Below are positions 7,244 through 15,981 of a stretch of 64,000 nt of DNA, one piece after another; position 1 is the stretch's first letter, and the number at the start of each line of letters is the position of its first letter. The position numbers and the translations under genes are program-made. The stretch covers positions 248,001 to 312,000 of the forward strand of contig NZ_JACNMU010000001.1 in the NCBI RefSeq assembly GCF_014901205.1, given 5' to 3'. The notes under the pieces were generated by a model. The model saw only the letters and a list, made by a program, of their open reading frames with translations. It was not told the DNA's origin and searched no databases. The stretch is from Meridianimarinicoccus sp. MJW13 (GTDB lineage: Bacteria; Pseudomonadota; Alphaproteobacteria; Rhodobacterales; Rhodobacteraceae).

Positions 7244-7939
7244 ATGTCATTCGACCGTTCGATCAAGATCGCTCCGTCGATCCTGTCAGCAGATTTCGCC
7301 AATTTCGGCGCCGAGATTCGTGCGATCGAGGATCAGGGCTGCGACTGGGTCCATGTGGATGTCATGGATGGCCATTTCGTGCCCAACCTGACCTTCGGCC
7401 CCCCCGCCGTCAAAGCCTTCCGTCCGCATGTGAAAACGGTGATGGACGTGCACCTGATGATCGCGCCGGTCGATCCCTATATTGACGCCTATGCCGAGGC
7501 CGGGGCCGACATCCTGACCGCGCATGTGGAAGCCGGCCCGCATATCCATCGCACCCTGCAGGCCATTCGCGGTGCCGGCATGAAGGCAGGCGTGGCCCTG
7601 AACCCCGGCACCCCGGCCGAGGCCGTCGCCCATGTGCTGGACCTGACCGACCTGATCTGCGTGATGACCGTGAACCCCGGCTTCGGCGGTCAGAAGTTCA
7701 TCGACATGACAGGCAAGGTGCGCCAGTTGCGCCAGATGATCGGCGACCGCCCGATCCATATCGAGATCGACGGCGGCGTGACCACCCAGACAGCCCCGCT
7801 GGTGGCCGCCGCCGGAGCCGATGTTCTGGTGGCCGGATCCGCCGTCTTCAAGGGCGGCTCGGTCGCGGCGCCTGAAGTCTACGGCACCAATATCGCCGCC
7901 ATCCGCGATGCAGCCAGCGCCTCGGCAGCTTCGGCCTGA
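7244..7939 (+). CDS. rpe: Ribulose-phosphate 3-epimerase
   Basis: A 231-residue TIM-barrel enzyme interconverting ribulose 5-phosphate and xylulose 5-phosphate in the pentose phosphate and Calvin cycles. Hallmarks are IKIAPSILSADFANFG, the metal and catalytic segment DWVHVDVMDGHFVPNLTFGP, DVHLMIAPVDPYI, MTVNPGFGGQKFI and EIDGGV. The ATG at 7244 follows AGAGGAAGA. It is followed at 26 bases by a thioredoxin-like gene and then gph; rpe-gph proximity is common in proteobacteria. The 234 bases upstream hold no gene that I can see and are the likely promoter region. Confidence 0.97.
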   Translation: MSFDRSIKIAPSILSADFANFGAEIRAIEDQGCDWVHVDVMDGHFVPNLTFGPPAVKAFRPHVKTVMDVHLMIAPVDPYIDAYAEAGADILTAHVEAGPHIHRTLQAIRGAGMKAGVALNPGTPAEAVAHVLDLTDLICVMTVNPGFGGQKFIDMTGKVRQLRQMIGDRPIHIEIDGGVTTQTAPLVAAAGADVLVAGSAVFKGGSVAAPEVYGTNIAAIRDAASASAASA

Positions 7940-7965
7940 CCCCCACCAGAAACTGGAGAAACGCC

Positions 7966-8523
7966 ATGGCCACTGAAACCCCGGTTTGCAACTTTGGCTG
8001 GCCCGCGCCGGATTTCTCCCTGACCGGCACCGACGGGCAGACCCACACCCTGACCGATATCGCCGGTCCGAACGGGACGCTGGTGATGTTCATCTGCAAC
8101 CACTGCCCCTTCGTGCTGGCGGTACTGGATCGCATCATCCGCGATGCCCGCGACCTGCAGGACCTTGGCGTCGGGGTTGTCGCGATCTGTTCCAACGATG
8201 CCACCTCCCACCCCGCTGACAGCTTCGAAAACATGCAGAAGATGGCCGTCGAAAAGGGATTTCCCTTCCCCTATCTGCACGACGCCGATCAGACCGTCGC
8301 CCGCGCCTTCGATGCCGCCTGCACGCCGGATTTCTTCGGCTTCAATGCTGATCTCAAATTGCAGTATCGCGGGCGGCTGGATGCCTCGCGCAACACGACC
8401 GGCCCCGCCGATCTGCGCCGCGATCTGTATGAGGCGATGAAACTGGTGGCTGAAACCGGTCAGGGGCCAAGCGATCAGATCCCGTCGATGGGATGTTCGA
8501 TCAAGTGGAAGTCCGAGACGTGA
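7966..8523 (+). CDS. Thioredoxin/peroxiredoxin-like family protein
   Basis: A 185-residue thioredoxin-fold protein of the AhpC/TSA-like group. The active-site motif is CNHCPF at Cys44 and Cys47 in the strand LVMFICNHCPFV. Downstream segments VVAICSNDATSHPADSFENM and FNADLKLQYRGRLD are typical of the cytoplasmic 'thioredoxin family protein' type found in many bacteria. No signal peptide is present, so it is cytosolic. The exact substrate is unknown. Its end overlaps gph by 4 or 31 bases, depending on the gph start. Confidence 0.88.
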   Translation: MATETPVCNFGWPAPDFSLTGTDGQTHTLTDIAGPNGTLVMFICNHCPFVLAVLDRIIRDARDLQDLGVGVVAICSNDATSHPADSFENMQKMAVEKGFPFPYLHDADQTVARAFDAACTPDFFGFNADLKLQYRGRLDASRNTTGPADLRRDLYEAMKLVAETGQGPSDQIPSMGCSIKWKSET

Positions 8524-9188
8524 CAGCGGTCGTTTTTGATCTGGACGGCACCCTCGTCGACAGCGCCCCGGATCTGCATGCCGCGGCCCTGGCGATGCTG
8601 GCCGCCGACGGCCTGTCGCCGATCACCTTTGCCCAGACCCGCAGCTTCATCGGCAACGGCGTTCCCACGCTGGTCGCGCGGATCATGGCAGCGGTCGGCC
8701 TGCCCGAGGATCCGGACCGGCACGCCGACATGGTGGCGGGTTTCCTGCGGTCCTACAACGCCGCGCCCGCCGAACTGACCACACTGTATCCCGGCGCCCT
8801 GCGCGCCTTGCAGCAGCTGGAAGCCCTCGGCTGCCCGATGGCGTTGTGCACCAACAAGCCCGAGGCCCCGGCGCGGGCGATTCTGGCCAGTTTCGGCTTG
8901 TCGCGCTTCCTGCCGGTCGTCATTGGCGGCGACACGCTGACGGTGAAAAAGCCCGACCCGGCACCGTTGCGCGCCGCATTGGACCGCTTGGGCGTCGAGG
9001 GCTGCCTTTACGTCGGCGACAGTGAAGTGGATGCGGCGACGGCGCAGGCAAGCGGCCAGCCCTTCGCGCTTTATTCAGGGGGCTATCGCAAATCGCCGGT
9101 GGCCCAGATCCCCCACCAGCATCTGTTCGATCATTTCAAGGCGCTGCCGGGCATCGTCGAAACCGCCCTGCGCCTGCCGGCTGCATGA
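8520..9188 (+). CDS. gph: Phosphoglycolate phosphatase (HAD family)
   Basis: A HAD-superfamily phosphatase that removes phosphate from 2-phosphoglycolate. Motif I is VVFDLDGTLVDSAPDL, motif II is in ALCTNKPEAPARAIL, and motifs III/IV are KKPDPAPLRAALDRLG and CLYVGDSEVDAATAQASG. I prefer the GTG at 8520, which forms a 4-base GTGA overlap with the previous stop and has GGAA 9 bases upstream; an in-frame ATG at 8493 would add nine residues. The 3' end runs into a hairpin. Other HAD phosphatases are possible, but motif spacing and the rpe neighbourhood fit gph. Confidence 0.9.
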   Translation: MTAVVFDLDGTLVDSAPDLHAAALAMLAADGLSPITFAQTRSFIGNGVPTLVARIMAAVGLPEDPDRHADMVAGFLRSYNAAPAELTTLYPGALRALQQLEALGCPMALCTNKPEAPARAILASFGLSRFLPVVIGGDTLTVKKPDPAPLRAALDRLGVEGCLYVGDSEVDAATAQASGQPFALYSGGYRKSPVAQIPHQHLFDHFKALPGIVETALRLPAA

Positions 9189-9212
9189 AAGGGGCTGCCA
9201 CCGGCCCCTTTC
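9187..9212. terminator. Probable bidirectional terminator hairpin
   Basis: GAAAGGGGC (9187-9195) pairs perfectly with GCCCCTTTC (9204-9212) around an 8-base loop. It overlaps the gph stop and lies 12 bases after the end of convergent cpdB. Confidence 0.55.
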
Positions 9213-9223
9213 CGCAGATCCTG

Positions 9224-11182
9224 TCACAAGGTGATGCGGAACCGCGCAAAGCCTGTGTCGGCCATGCCCGCTTCCTCGATGGTTACACCCGGCACTTCCG
9301 CGGCATAGGCGGCCCCGTTTGGCCCGGTCTCGAAGATCACCGTCGCGCCATCCACCGGCGCAAAGCGCCAGTTGCCATCGGCGCGCGGGCTGACGGTGCC
9401 CTTCTCGACGATATAGCGCACGATCACGTCCCGGTTGGTATCAGGGCCTTCAAACACCAGCGTGTCGTCATTGGCGCCGGGGAAGTTGCCGCCGCCACCA
9501 GCCCGGTAGTTGTTGGTCGCGACGATGAACTCCTGCGCCGGATCAATGGGCTGCCCGTCGAACATCAGGTTCACGATGCGGCTGGCCTCGGGATTGATCA
9601 GGTTGCCCTTGCTGTCGAACTTCGACGGCTGTGACAGGTCGATCTGGTATTCCACCCCGTCGATCACGTCGAAATTGTAGCTGGGGAAATCGGGATTCAG
9701 CAGCGGCGCATCCTGCGCCCCAACGTCGACCTGATTGAACATCCCGGCCGAGCGTTCCAGCCAGTCCTTGACCAGCGCCCCGGTGATCCGAACCGCACGC
9801 ACGGTGTTGGGATAGAGATACAGGTCGGCAACGTTCTTGATGGCGACATCGCCCGCCGCCACGTCGGTGTAATACTCCGGCCCGCCGCGCCCCCCGGCCT
9901 TGAATGGGGCTGCCGCCGACAGGATCGGCAGGCCCTCGTGTTCGGTGCCCGCCATCATCTGCGCGATGTACCAGATCTGGGCGTTCGACACGATCTGCAC
10001 CGAGGGATCATCGGCCACCAGCGCGAAATAGCTGTGCAGCGGCGCGTCGGTCTTGCCGACGGCCCGGCGCACATAGGCCAGGGTTTCATCATGCTCGATC
10101 TGCGCGGCGGCCAGAACCGCCGGCACATCCTCGGCCAGCGCGGTGGTCGAACGATCCTCGTTGCGTTTGTAGATCGGACGCGCTTCGGAGACATGCGACA
10201 GCACCCGCCAGCCAGCGCCGTCGCGCTCCAGCATCAGGTCGATCAGCCCCATGTGAGAGCCCCAGAACCCGCCCATGGTGGCCGGCTTGCCCATCAGCGT
10301 GCCCTTGTCGGCATCGACGCCGGCAAACTCGGCAAAGGTAGAGGACGGGAACACCAGGTGATTGTGCCCGGTCAGGATCGCGTCGATCCCTTCGACCGCC
10401 GCCAGCGGCACCGAGGCATTCTCCATCCCGTCCGACGCGTCTGCCGCTCCGATGCCCGAATGGCTGAGCGCGATGACGATGTCGGCCCCCTCCTCGCGCA
10501 TTTGCGGCACCCAGGCGCGGGCGGCTTCCAGAATGTCGCGGGCCGAGACATTGCCTTCCAGATGGCGACGATCCCAGGTCATCACCTGCGGCGGTACGAA
10601 GCCGATGAACCCGATCCGGATCGGATGGGTGTCGCCCGCGCCATCGACGACCTCGCGCTCGACGATCACATAGGGGGGCAGGAAGGTCTCGTCCTCGCGT
10701 GGGCTGGCGCCCAGCGACTTCGAGATATTGGCGCAGACCACCGGGAAATTCGCCCCGGCCAGCGATTTCACAAGGAAGTCGAGCCCGTAGTTGAACTCGT
10801 GATTGCCAAGGGTCGAGGCATCGTAGCCAAGGGTGTTCATGGCGGCGATGATCGGGTGCGTGTCGCCCTCCTTCATCCCGCGCTCATAGGCGATGTAGTC
10901 GCCCATCGGGTTGCCCTGCAGGAAATCTCCGTTGTCGAGCAGCAGCGCGTTGGTCGCCTCGGCCCGGATGCCGTTGATCAGATCCGCCGTCCGCGACAGC
11001 CCGACCTGGTCGGTGGGACGGTCGGAATAATAGTCATAGGGGAAGACATGCACATGCAGATCGGTGGTTTCCATGATGCGCAGATGCGCCTGGTTGGCAG
11101 CGGCCCGGACCGAGAAAGGATGCAAGGCAATCATGCCCGCCGTACCGGCCAGAAATCCGCGACGGGTGAGAGTCAGTGACAT
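9224..11182 (-). CDS. cpdB: Bifunctional 2',3'-cyclic-nucleotide 2'-phosphodiesterase/3'-nucleotidase
   Basis: A 652-residue periplasmic metallophosphoesterase that hydrolyses 2',3'-cyclic nucleotides and 3'-nucleotides. The N-terminus has a Tat signal (TRRGFLAG, residues 6-13). The metal-binding blocks of the calcineurin-like domain follow: TTDLHVHVFPYDYY, LLDNGDFLQGNPMGDY, TLGNHEFNYGLDF and LTGHNHLVF. The C-terminal 5'-nucleotidase domain follows, with TNNYRAGGGGNFPG near residue 550. The length is as expected. The ATG at 11182 follows an AGGGGCTCCCA leader. It is monocistronic and convergent with gph. Confidence 0.95.
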   Translation of the reverse strand: MSLTLTRRGFLAGTAGMIALHPFSVRAAANQAHLRIMETTDLHVHVFPYDYYSDRPTDQVGLSRTADLINGIRAEATNALLLDNGDFLQGNPMGDYIAYERGMKEGDTHPIIAAMNTLGYDASTLGNHEFNYGLDFLVKSLAGANFPVVCANISKSLGASPREDETFLPPYVIVEREVVDGAGDTHPIRIGFIGFVPPQVMTWDRRHLEGNVSARDILEAARAWVPQMREEGADIVIALSHSGIGAADASDGMENASVPLAAVEGIDAILTGHNHLVFPSSTFAEFAGVDADKGTLMGKPATMGGFWGSHMGLIDLMLERDGAGWRVLSHVSEARPIYKRNEDRSTTALAEDVPAVLAAAQIEHDETLAYVRRAVGKTDAPLHSYFALVADDPSVQIVSNAQIWYIAQMMAGTEHEGLPILSAAAPFKAGGRGGPEYYTDVAAGDVAIKNVADLYLYPNTVRAVRITGALVKDWLERSAGMFNQVDVGAQDAPLLNPDFPSYNFDVIDGVEYQIDLSQPSKFDSKGNLINPEASRIVNLMFDGQPIDPAQEFIVATNNYRAGGGGNFPGANDDTLVFEGPDTNRDVIVRYIVEKGTVSPRADGNWRFAPVDGATVIFETGPNGAAYAAEVPGVTIEEAGMADTGFARFRITL

Positions 11183-11383
11183 TGGGAGCCCCTATCTTTT
11201 GGAAAGTCGTGGGCCAGCCTAGCACTAAGAACGAGTCGTGACAGCCTTGAGTTCGAGCGGCATGTCGTTTGGCCGGACACGGGGGTCGGTCGTTGGCTGG
11301 CAAGGGTGTGCCCGGACCGCACACACCCAGCCCCGACAGCCCCTTTGGGTCAGTCTGGCCAGCGCGCGTTTCAACTTTGGCAG

Positions 11384-11422
11384 AAAAACCAAGGGCTCGG
11401 ACGTTTCCGTCCGAGCCCTTGG
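11384..11422 (-). terminator. Rho-independent terminator of tRNA-Lys
   Basis: On the minus strand a perfect 14-bp stem (CCAAGGGCTCGGAC with its complement, 6-base loop) is followed by TTTTTC. It starts 7 bases after the tRNA CCA end. Confidence 0.9.
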
Positions 11423-11428
11423 TGCAAG

Positions 11429-11504
11429 TGGTGAGCCGTGCAGGATTCGAACCTGCGACCCACTGATTAAAAGTCAGTTGCTCTACCAACTGAGCTAACG
11501 GCCC
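11429..11504 (-). tRNA. tRNA-Lys (anticodon UUU)
   Basis: A 76-base cloverleaf including an encoded CCA. The acceptor stem pairs GGGCCGT with ACGGCTC (one G-U). The D-loop is GCTCAGTTGGTAGAGC, and the anticodon loop is CTTTTAA, giving anticodon TTT. The T-arm GCAGGTTCGAATCCTGC is perfect. The gene is transcribed leftward and followed directly by a strong terminator. Of the roughly 416 bases between cpdB and dapF, this gene, its promoter and its terminator are the only content I can identify. Confidence 0.98.
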
Positions 11505-11517
11505 ACTTGAGGCTCCT

Positions 11518-11544
11518 CCTATAAATCCCCACCGGGGGGGTCAA
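11518..11544 (-). promoter_or_regulatory. Candidate promoter of tRNA-Lys
   Basis: Reading leftward: -35 TTGACC (11539-11544) and -10 TATAGG (11518-11523), spacer 15 bases, 13 bases before the tRNA 5' end. The spacer is short, so the assignment is tentative. Confidence 0.4.
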
Positions 11545-11599
11545 GCAGCTTTTCCGACTTTTTTCGCGGCATCTTTATTTTTTTCCGGGGCGGGTCTAT

Positions 11600-12454
11600 A
11601 TGCCCGCGATGATGAACAGTTCCCCTGAGTTTCCGGCCGCCCTGCCCTTCGTGAAGATGCACGGGCTGGGCAATGATTTCGTGGTCGTCGATACCGCGCA
11701 AAGCGGAATGCCGGTGACCCCGGCGCTGGCGCGGGCCGTGGGCGACCGCCATCGCGGCGTGGGGTTTGACCAACTGGCCGAGGTTCTGCCCAGCGCGCGG
11801 GCCGATCTGAAGCTGCTGTTCTGGAATTCCGACGGCTCGCGCTCGGGCGCCTGTGGCAATGCCACCCGCTGCGTGGCCGAGCGGGCCATGACGGCACGCG
11901 GCGCCGACAGCCTTGTCATTGAGACCGAACGCGGGCTGCTGTCGGCCAGACGCGGGGCCGAAGGCATGGTGTCGGTCAACATGGGCCAGCCACAACTGGA
12001 CTGGCGCGAGATCCCGCTGGCCCGCGACGTCGATATCATGGCGCTGCCCCTGCCCGGTCGCCCGGCCGCCGTGGGCATGGGCAATCCCCATTGCATCACC
12101 GTGGTGAGCGATGTCGCGGCCGTGGCGCTGGAAGAGATCGGCCCGAAGCTGGAACACGACCCGCTGTTTCCCGAACGCACCAACGTCGAATTCATCGAAC
12201 ACCGCGCCGACGGCACCCTGCGTATGCGGGTCTGGGAACGCGGCGCAGGCGTGACGCTGGCCTGCGGGTCCGGTGCCTGTGCGGCAGCGGTAGCCGCCCA
12301 CAAGCTGGGGCTGACCGAGCGCGAGGTTCGGATCGAGTTGGACGGCGGTTGGCTGATCATCGACTGGCGCGAGGATGGCGTCTGGATGACCGGCCCCACG
12401 GCCGAGGTATTTTCCGGCACCCTGTCGCCCAGCCTGCTGGCGGCGCTGTCATGA
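11600..12454 (+). CDS. dapF: Diaminopimelate epimerase
   Basis: A 284-residue enzyme converting LL- to meso-diaminopimelate, the lysine and peptidoglycan precursor. Both catalytic cysteines are visible: Cys85 in [10 protein letters not shown] and Cys222 in [14 protein letters not shown]. The N-terminal [13 protein letters not shown] and the GNPHCITVV segments are family-typical. Three in-frame ATGs (11600, 11609, 11612) could be the start; none has a strong ribosome site, so the first is listed. It overlaps mtaB by the ATGA quartet, so the two are translationally coupled. Confidence 0.97.
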   Translation: MPAMMNSSPEFPAALPFVKMHGLGNDFVVVDTAQSGMPVTPALARAVGDRHRGVGFDQLAEVLPSARADLKLLFWNSDGSRSGACGNATRCVAERAMTARGADSLVIETERGLLSARRGAEGMVSVNMGQPQLDWREIPLARDVDIMALPLPGRPAAVGMGNPHCITVVSDVAAVALEEIGPKLEHDPLFPERTNVEFIEHRADGTLRMRVWERGAGVTLACGSGACAAAVAAHKLGLTEREVRIELDGGWLIIDWREDGVWMTGPTAEVFSGTLSPSLLAALS

Positions 12455-13713
12455 CCGCCAAACCGCCGGTATTCTCGACCCACGGGTGCCGCCTGAACGC
12501 CTATGAAACCGAAGCCATGAAGGATCTGGCGGCACAGGCCGGGCTGGACGATGCGATCATCGTCAACACCTGCGCGGTCACCTCGGAAGCGGTGCGCAAG
12601 GCCCGGCAGGACATTCGCCGCCTGCATCGTGACAACCCGCACGCGAAGATCATCGTCACCGGCTGCGCGGCGCAGACCGATCCCGAAAGCTTTGCCGAAA
12701 TGGCCGAGGTCGCGCGCGTCATCGGCAACACCGAGAAGATGCAGCCCGAGACCTGGGCCGGGCTGGCCGGGGCCGACTGGATCGGCGAGACCGAGAAGGT
12801 TCAGGTCAACGACATCATGTCGGTGCGCGAAACCGCCGGCCACCTGATCGATGGTTTCGGCACCCGCTCCCGCGCCTATGTGCAGGTGCAGAACGGCTGC
12901 GATCATCGCTGCACCTTCTGCATCATCCCTTTCGGGCGCGGCAACTCGCGTTCGGTGCCCGCAGGCGTGGTGGTCGATCAGATCACCCGGCTGGTGGACA
13001 AGGGCTATAACGAGGTGGTGCTGACCGGGGTAGATCTGACCTCCTGGGGCGCCGATCTGCCGGGCGGGCCGCGTCTGGGCGATCTGGTGCGGCGCATCCT
13101 GAAGCTGGTGCCCGACCTGTCGCGGCTGCGCATCAGCTCCATCGATTCGATCGAAGCCGACCCGGCGCTGATGGAAGCCATCGCCAGCGAGCCGCGCCTG
13201 ATGCCGCATCTGCACCTGTCATTGCAGGCGGGCGACGACATGATCCTGAAACGGATGAAACGCCGCCACCTGCGCGACGACGCCATCGCCTTTTGTGAAG
13301 AGGCCCGCCGCCTGCGCCCCGACATCACCTTCGGCGCGGATCTGATCGCCGGTTTCCCGACCGAGACCGAGGCGATGTTCGAAAACTCGTTGAAACTGGT
13401 CGACGATTGCCACCTGACCTGGCTGCACGTCTTTCCCTATTCGCCGCGTCCGGGCACCCCGGCGGCGAAAATGCCCCCCGTGAACGGCCGGGCCATCAAG
13501 GAGCGCGCGGCGCGTCTGCGGGCGGCGGGCAGCAGCGCCGTGAACCGGCATCTTGAGGCGCAACTGGGCCGCGCCCATCCGGTACTGATGGAGGCGCCCG
13601 ATCTGGGCCGCACCCCGCAATTCGCCGAGGTGCGCTTTGCCACGGCCCAGCCCGTGGGCCAGATCGTGACCGCCCGGATTTCCGGCCATGACGGAAGCCG
13701 CCTCGCCGCCTGA
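12451..13713 (+). CDS. mtaB: tRNA t6A37 methylthiotransferase MtaB
   Basis: A 420-residue radical-SAM enzyme that converts t6A37 to ms2t6A37 in tRNAs reading ANN codons. The N-terminal UPF0004 domain binds the auxiliary iron-sulfur cluster through Cys13 (THGCRLN), Cys41 (VNTCAVT) and Cys72 (VTGCAAQ). The radical-SAM CxxxCxxC is Cys150, Cys154 and Cys157 ([17 protein letters not shown]). The MtaB-type signature GRGNSRSVP follows. The C-terminus is shortish and ends with a TRAM-like segment. It starts inside the dapF stop. The window also holds the RimO tail, a second methylthiotransferase. Confidence 0.95.
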   Translation: MTAKPPVFSTHGCRLNAYETEAMKDLAAQAGLDDAIIVNTCAVTSEAVRKARQDIRRLHRDNPHAKIIVTGCAAQTDPESFAEMAEVARVIGNTEKMQPETWAGLAGADWIGETEKVQVNDIMSVRETAGHLIDGFGTRSRAYVQVQNGCDHRCTFCIIPFGRGNSRSVPAGVVVDQITRLVDKGYNEVVLTGVDLTSWGADLPGGPRLGDLVRRILKLVPDLSRLRISSIDSIEADPALMEAIASEPRLMPHLHLSLQAGDDMILKRMKRRHLRDDAIAFCEEARRLRPDITFGADLIAGFPTETEAMFENSLKLVDDCHLTWLHVFPYSPRPGTPAAKMPPVNGRAIKERAARLRAAGSSAVNRHLEAQLGRAHPVLMEAPDLGRTPQFAEVRFATAQPVGQIVTARISGHDGSRLAA

Positions 13714-13777
13714 CTTGAGGAACCGCTCATAGCGGCCTAGGGTTTGCGCGACTGCCCAACCAGAAGGAACGCGCCCC

Positions 13778-14389
13778 ATGCGTCTGCACGGCTCCCACAC
13801 TTCGCCCTTTGTTCGCAAATGCCTCGTGCTGCTGCACGAGACCGGCCAGATCGACAGCATCGAGCTGGTTCAGACCGGCGGCACCCCGCTCGACAGCTCG
13901 GCCATGCCGCTGGCCCAGAACCCGCTGGGCAAGATCCCGGTGCTGGAACGCCCCGAGGGTCCGGCGCTGTATGACAGCCGCGTCATCACCCAGTACCTCG
14001 ACCATCGCGCCGGGGCCCGGCTGTACCCCGAGGCCCCGCACCTCTGGGACGTGCTGACGCTGGAAGCCACCGCCGATGGCATGCTCGATGCCGCCGTCAC
14101 CATGGTCTACGAGGATCGCATCCGCCCCGAGGGCACCTCGGTCGCCGCCCTGAAGGATGCCTGGTGGGCCAAGATCGCCCGGTCGATCGACGCACTGGAA
14201 GCGCGCTGGATCGGCCATCTGGCCGGACCGATGACCATGGGGCAGATCGCCATGGGCTGTGCGCTCGGCTATCTGGACTTCCGCCACGATGCCCGCAACT
14301 GGCGCGCCGACGCTCCGGCGCTGTCCGACTGGTACGCCGGTTTCGCCGAACGACCGTCGATGCAGGCCACGGTGCCACCTGCGGGCTGA
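13778..14389 (+). CDS. Glutathione S-transferase family protein
   Basis: A 203-residue protein with an N-terminal thioredoxin-like GST domain (residues 1-78): HGSHTSPFVRKCLVLLHETG with the catalytic Ser/Cys region, NPLGKIPVLERPEGPALYDSRVITQYLD including the cis-proline and the glutathione-contacting DS. A helical C-terminal domain follows. It resembles the YibF-type group. The substrate is unknown. The ATG at 13778 follows GAAGGAACG. It is convergent with an outer-membrane protein gene, separated by a terminator hairpin. Confidence 0.9.
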   Translation: MRLHGSHTSPFVRKCLVLLHETGQIDSIELVQTGGTPLDSSAMPLAQNPLGKIPVLERPEGPALYDSRVITQYLDHRAGARLYPEAPHLWDVLTLEATADGMLDAAVTMVYEDRIRPEGTSVAALKDAWWAKIARSIDALEARWIGHLAGPMTMGQIAMGCALGYLDFRHDARNWRADAPALSDWYAGFAERPSMQATVPPAG

Positions 14390-14394
14390 CACGA

Positions 14395-14424
14395 AAAAGC
14401 CCCCGGCCCTGCGACCGGGGGCTT
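14395..14424 (-). terminator. Rho-independent terminator
   Basis: GCCCCCGG and CCGGGGGC form a GC stem around a short loop. On the minus strand it is followed by CTTTTTCG, suiting the outer-membrane gene ending at 14448; it may also stop the GST transcript. Confidence 0.75.
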
Positions 14425-14447
14425 GAAGCCTGCAAGGTGAAGAAGCC

Positions 14448-15116
14448 TCAGAACCGGAAACCGACCCCCAGGTTCAGCGCGTTGGTGACGATGTTGGTCT
14501 CCAGCTTGCCGCCGCCCTTCAGATCCGCCTTGTTCATCGAATAGGTGCCCTTGTATTCGCCGAAGACCGACCAGCTTTCGGCGAACGGATAGGACACGCC
14601 CGCCACCCATTGCACCGCGGGGCCGGTCACCTGGTAGCCAAAAGTCTTGCTGCCCGAGGATTCCACATCCACATGCGGGATCGCCACACCGGCGCCACCG
14701 CCCACATAGGGCGTCCACTTGCGCTCAAGGCTGGGAAAGCGGCGGAACACGTTGGCGGTCAGGATGTTCAACCCGTCGGTAAACTCCAGCCGTTCGAATC
14801 CGCTTTCGTCGAGGGTTTCGTCGTCGGCGTAAACCTTGGCGTGGTTGAAATCGACCCCGAAGCCCAGAACCTCGTCGCGCCACCAGATCCCGCGCACGCC
14901 CCAATAGGGCGGCGCCTCGAAGGACTTGCCGTCCCATCCGGCGGTAAAGTTGAAATCGCCGACGCCGTTCGGGTCGGACCCTTTGACGGTGCTGTGCGGG
15001 GACGTCTGGAACCCACCGTAGGCCTGCAATTCGAACTCGGCCGCCGCGGGCAACGCGGCCATCGACAGGGCGAAGCCCACGATCGGGGCGGCGAGAAGCG
15101 TAGAGATCTTGCGCAT
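14448..15116 (-). CDS. Outer membrane beta-barrel protein, LpxQ-like (lipid A oxidase family)
   Basis: A 222-residue protein with a cleavable signal peptide (residues 1-26, ending AALPAAAEF). Amphipathic beta strands follow, ending in the aromatic terminal strand NLGVGFRF typical of outer-membrane barrels. The blocks ELQAYGGFQTSPHS, AGWDGKSFEAPPYWGVRGIWW and FGVDFNHAKVYADDETL resemble proteins annotated as lipid A oxidase in Rhodobacterales. LpxQ of Rhizobium oxidises the proximal glucosamine of lipid A; that activity is not shown here. It is monocistronic, with the terminator at 14395-14424. Confidence 0.75.
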   Translation of the reverse strand: MRKISTLLAAPIVGFALSMAALPAAAEFELQAYGGFQTSPHSTVKGSDPNGVGDFNFTAGWDGKSFEAPPYWGVRGIWWRDEVLGFGVDFNHAKVYADDETLDESGFERLEFTDGLNILTANVFRRFPSLERKWTPYVGGGAGVAIPHVDVESSGSKTFGYQVTGPAVQWVAGVSYPFAESWSVFGEYKGTYSMNKADLKGGGKLETNIVTNALNLGVGFRF

Positions 15117-15369
15117 GTCTGGTTCTCCGACCCCCGATGTGTCGCGGCGCGACGATCCGGGAGCATGGGCGAGGCGTGAAATTGATCTTGGAATTGGCAG
15201 TCAACCGGCGCCGGTGCAATCCCCTTTCACGAAATGTGCTCTTTTGAGACCGCAAACATGGCATTTCTGCGGCATTTCGCCCGTCATGCGCTAGATTGTC
15301 CGCTGGACCCGTCCCGGGCAGAGGTCTACCTACCGGCGGTGAGGCTGCGTAATATGCGGCCAGGGTTTG

Positions 15370-15386
15370 CGTCGGTTATTCCGACG
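15370..15386. promoter_or_regulatory. Inverted repeat upstream of petA
   Basis: CGTCGG-TTATT-CCGACG is a perfect 6-bp inverted repeat with a 5-base spacer, ending 19 bases before the petA start. It may be an operator or a leader hairpin. In the 289-base gap before petA I see no other clear element. Confidence 0.4.
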
Positions 15387-15405
15387 AAAATGATGGAGAA
15401 TTTCC

Positions 15406-15969
15406 GTGTCCCACGCAGAAGATCACGAAGGCACCCGCCGGGATTTCCTTTACTACGCGACCGCCGGGGCCGGTGCGGTTGCAACCGGCGCGGCTGTCTG
15501 GCCGCTGGTCAACCAGATGAACCCCAGCGCCGACGTTCAGGCGCTGTCGTCGATCCGCGTCGACATCAGCGGTGTTGAAAGCGGCACCCAGATCACGGTT
15601 CAGTGGCTGGGCAAACCGGTGTTCCTGCGCCGTCGCACCGAAGAAGAAATTGCCGAGGCCCAGGGCGTCGAAATGAGCGAGCTCATCGACCCCTTCGCCC
15701 GCAACTTCAACCTCGACGCCTCGACCGATGCCGAAGATGCCAACCGCGCGCTGGACGAAAGCGGCGAATGGCTGGTGATGATGGGCGTCTGCACCCACCT
15801 GGGATGTGTCCCGCTGGGCGATGGCGCCGGTGACTACGGCGGCTGGTTCTGCCCCTGCCACGGGTCGCACTACGACACCTCGGGCCGGATCCGTCGCGGA
15901 CCCGCACCCGAAAACCTTCATGTTCCCGTCGCCGCCTTCGCCGACGAAACCACTATCAAACTCGGCTAA
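15406..15969 (+). CDS. petA: Ubiquinol-cytochrome c reductase iron-sulfur subunit (Rieske)
   Basis: A 187-residue Rieske protein of the cytochrome bc1 complex. The N-terminal anchor is Tat-like ([25 protein letters not shown], residues 9-33). The [2Fe-2S] ligands lie in CTHLGC (Cys129, His131; Cys134 disulfide) and CPCHGSH (Cys149, His152; Cys151 disulfide). It carries electrons from ubiquinol to cytochrome c1 on the periplasmic side. The start is GTG with GGAGAA upstream. It is the first gene of petABC; petB follows after 12 bases. Confidence 0.98.
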   Translation: MSHAEDHEGTRRDFLYYATAGAGAVATGAAVWPLVNQMNPSADVQALSSIRVDISGVESGTQITVQWLGKPVFLRRRTEEEIAEAQGVEMSELIDPFARNFNLDASTDAEDANRALDESGEWLVMMGVCTHLGCVPLGDGAGDYGGWFCPCHGSHYDTSGRIRRGPAPENLHVPVAAFADETTIKLG

Positions 15970-15981
15970 GGGAGAGCCCGC

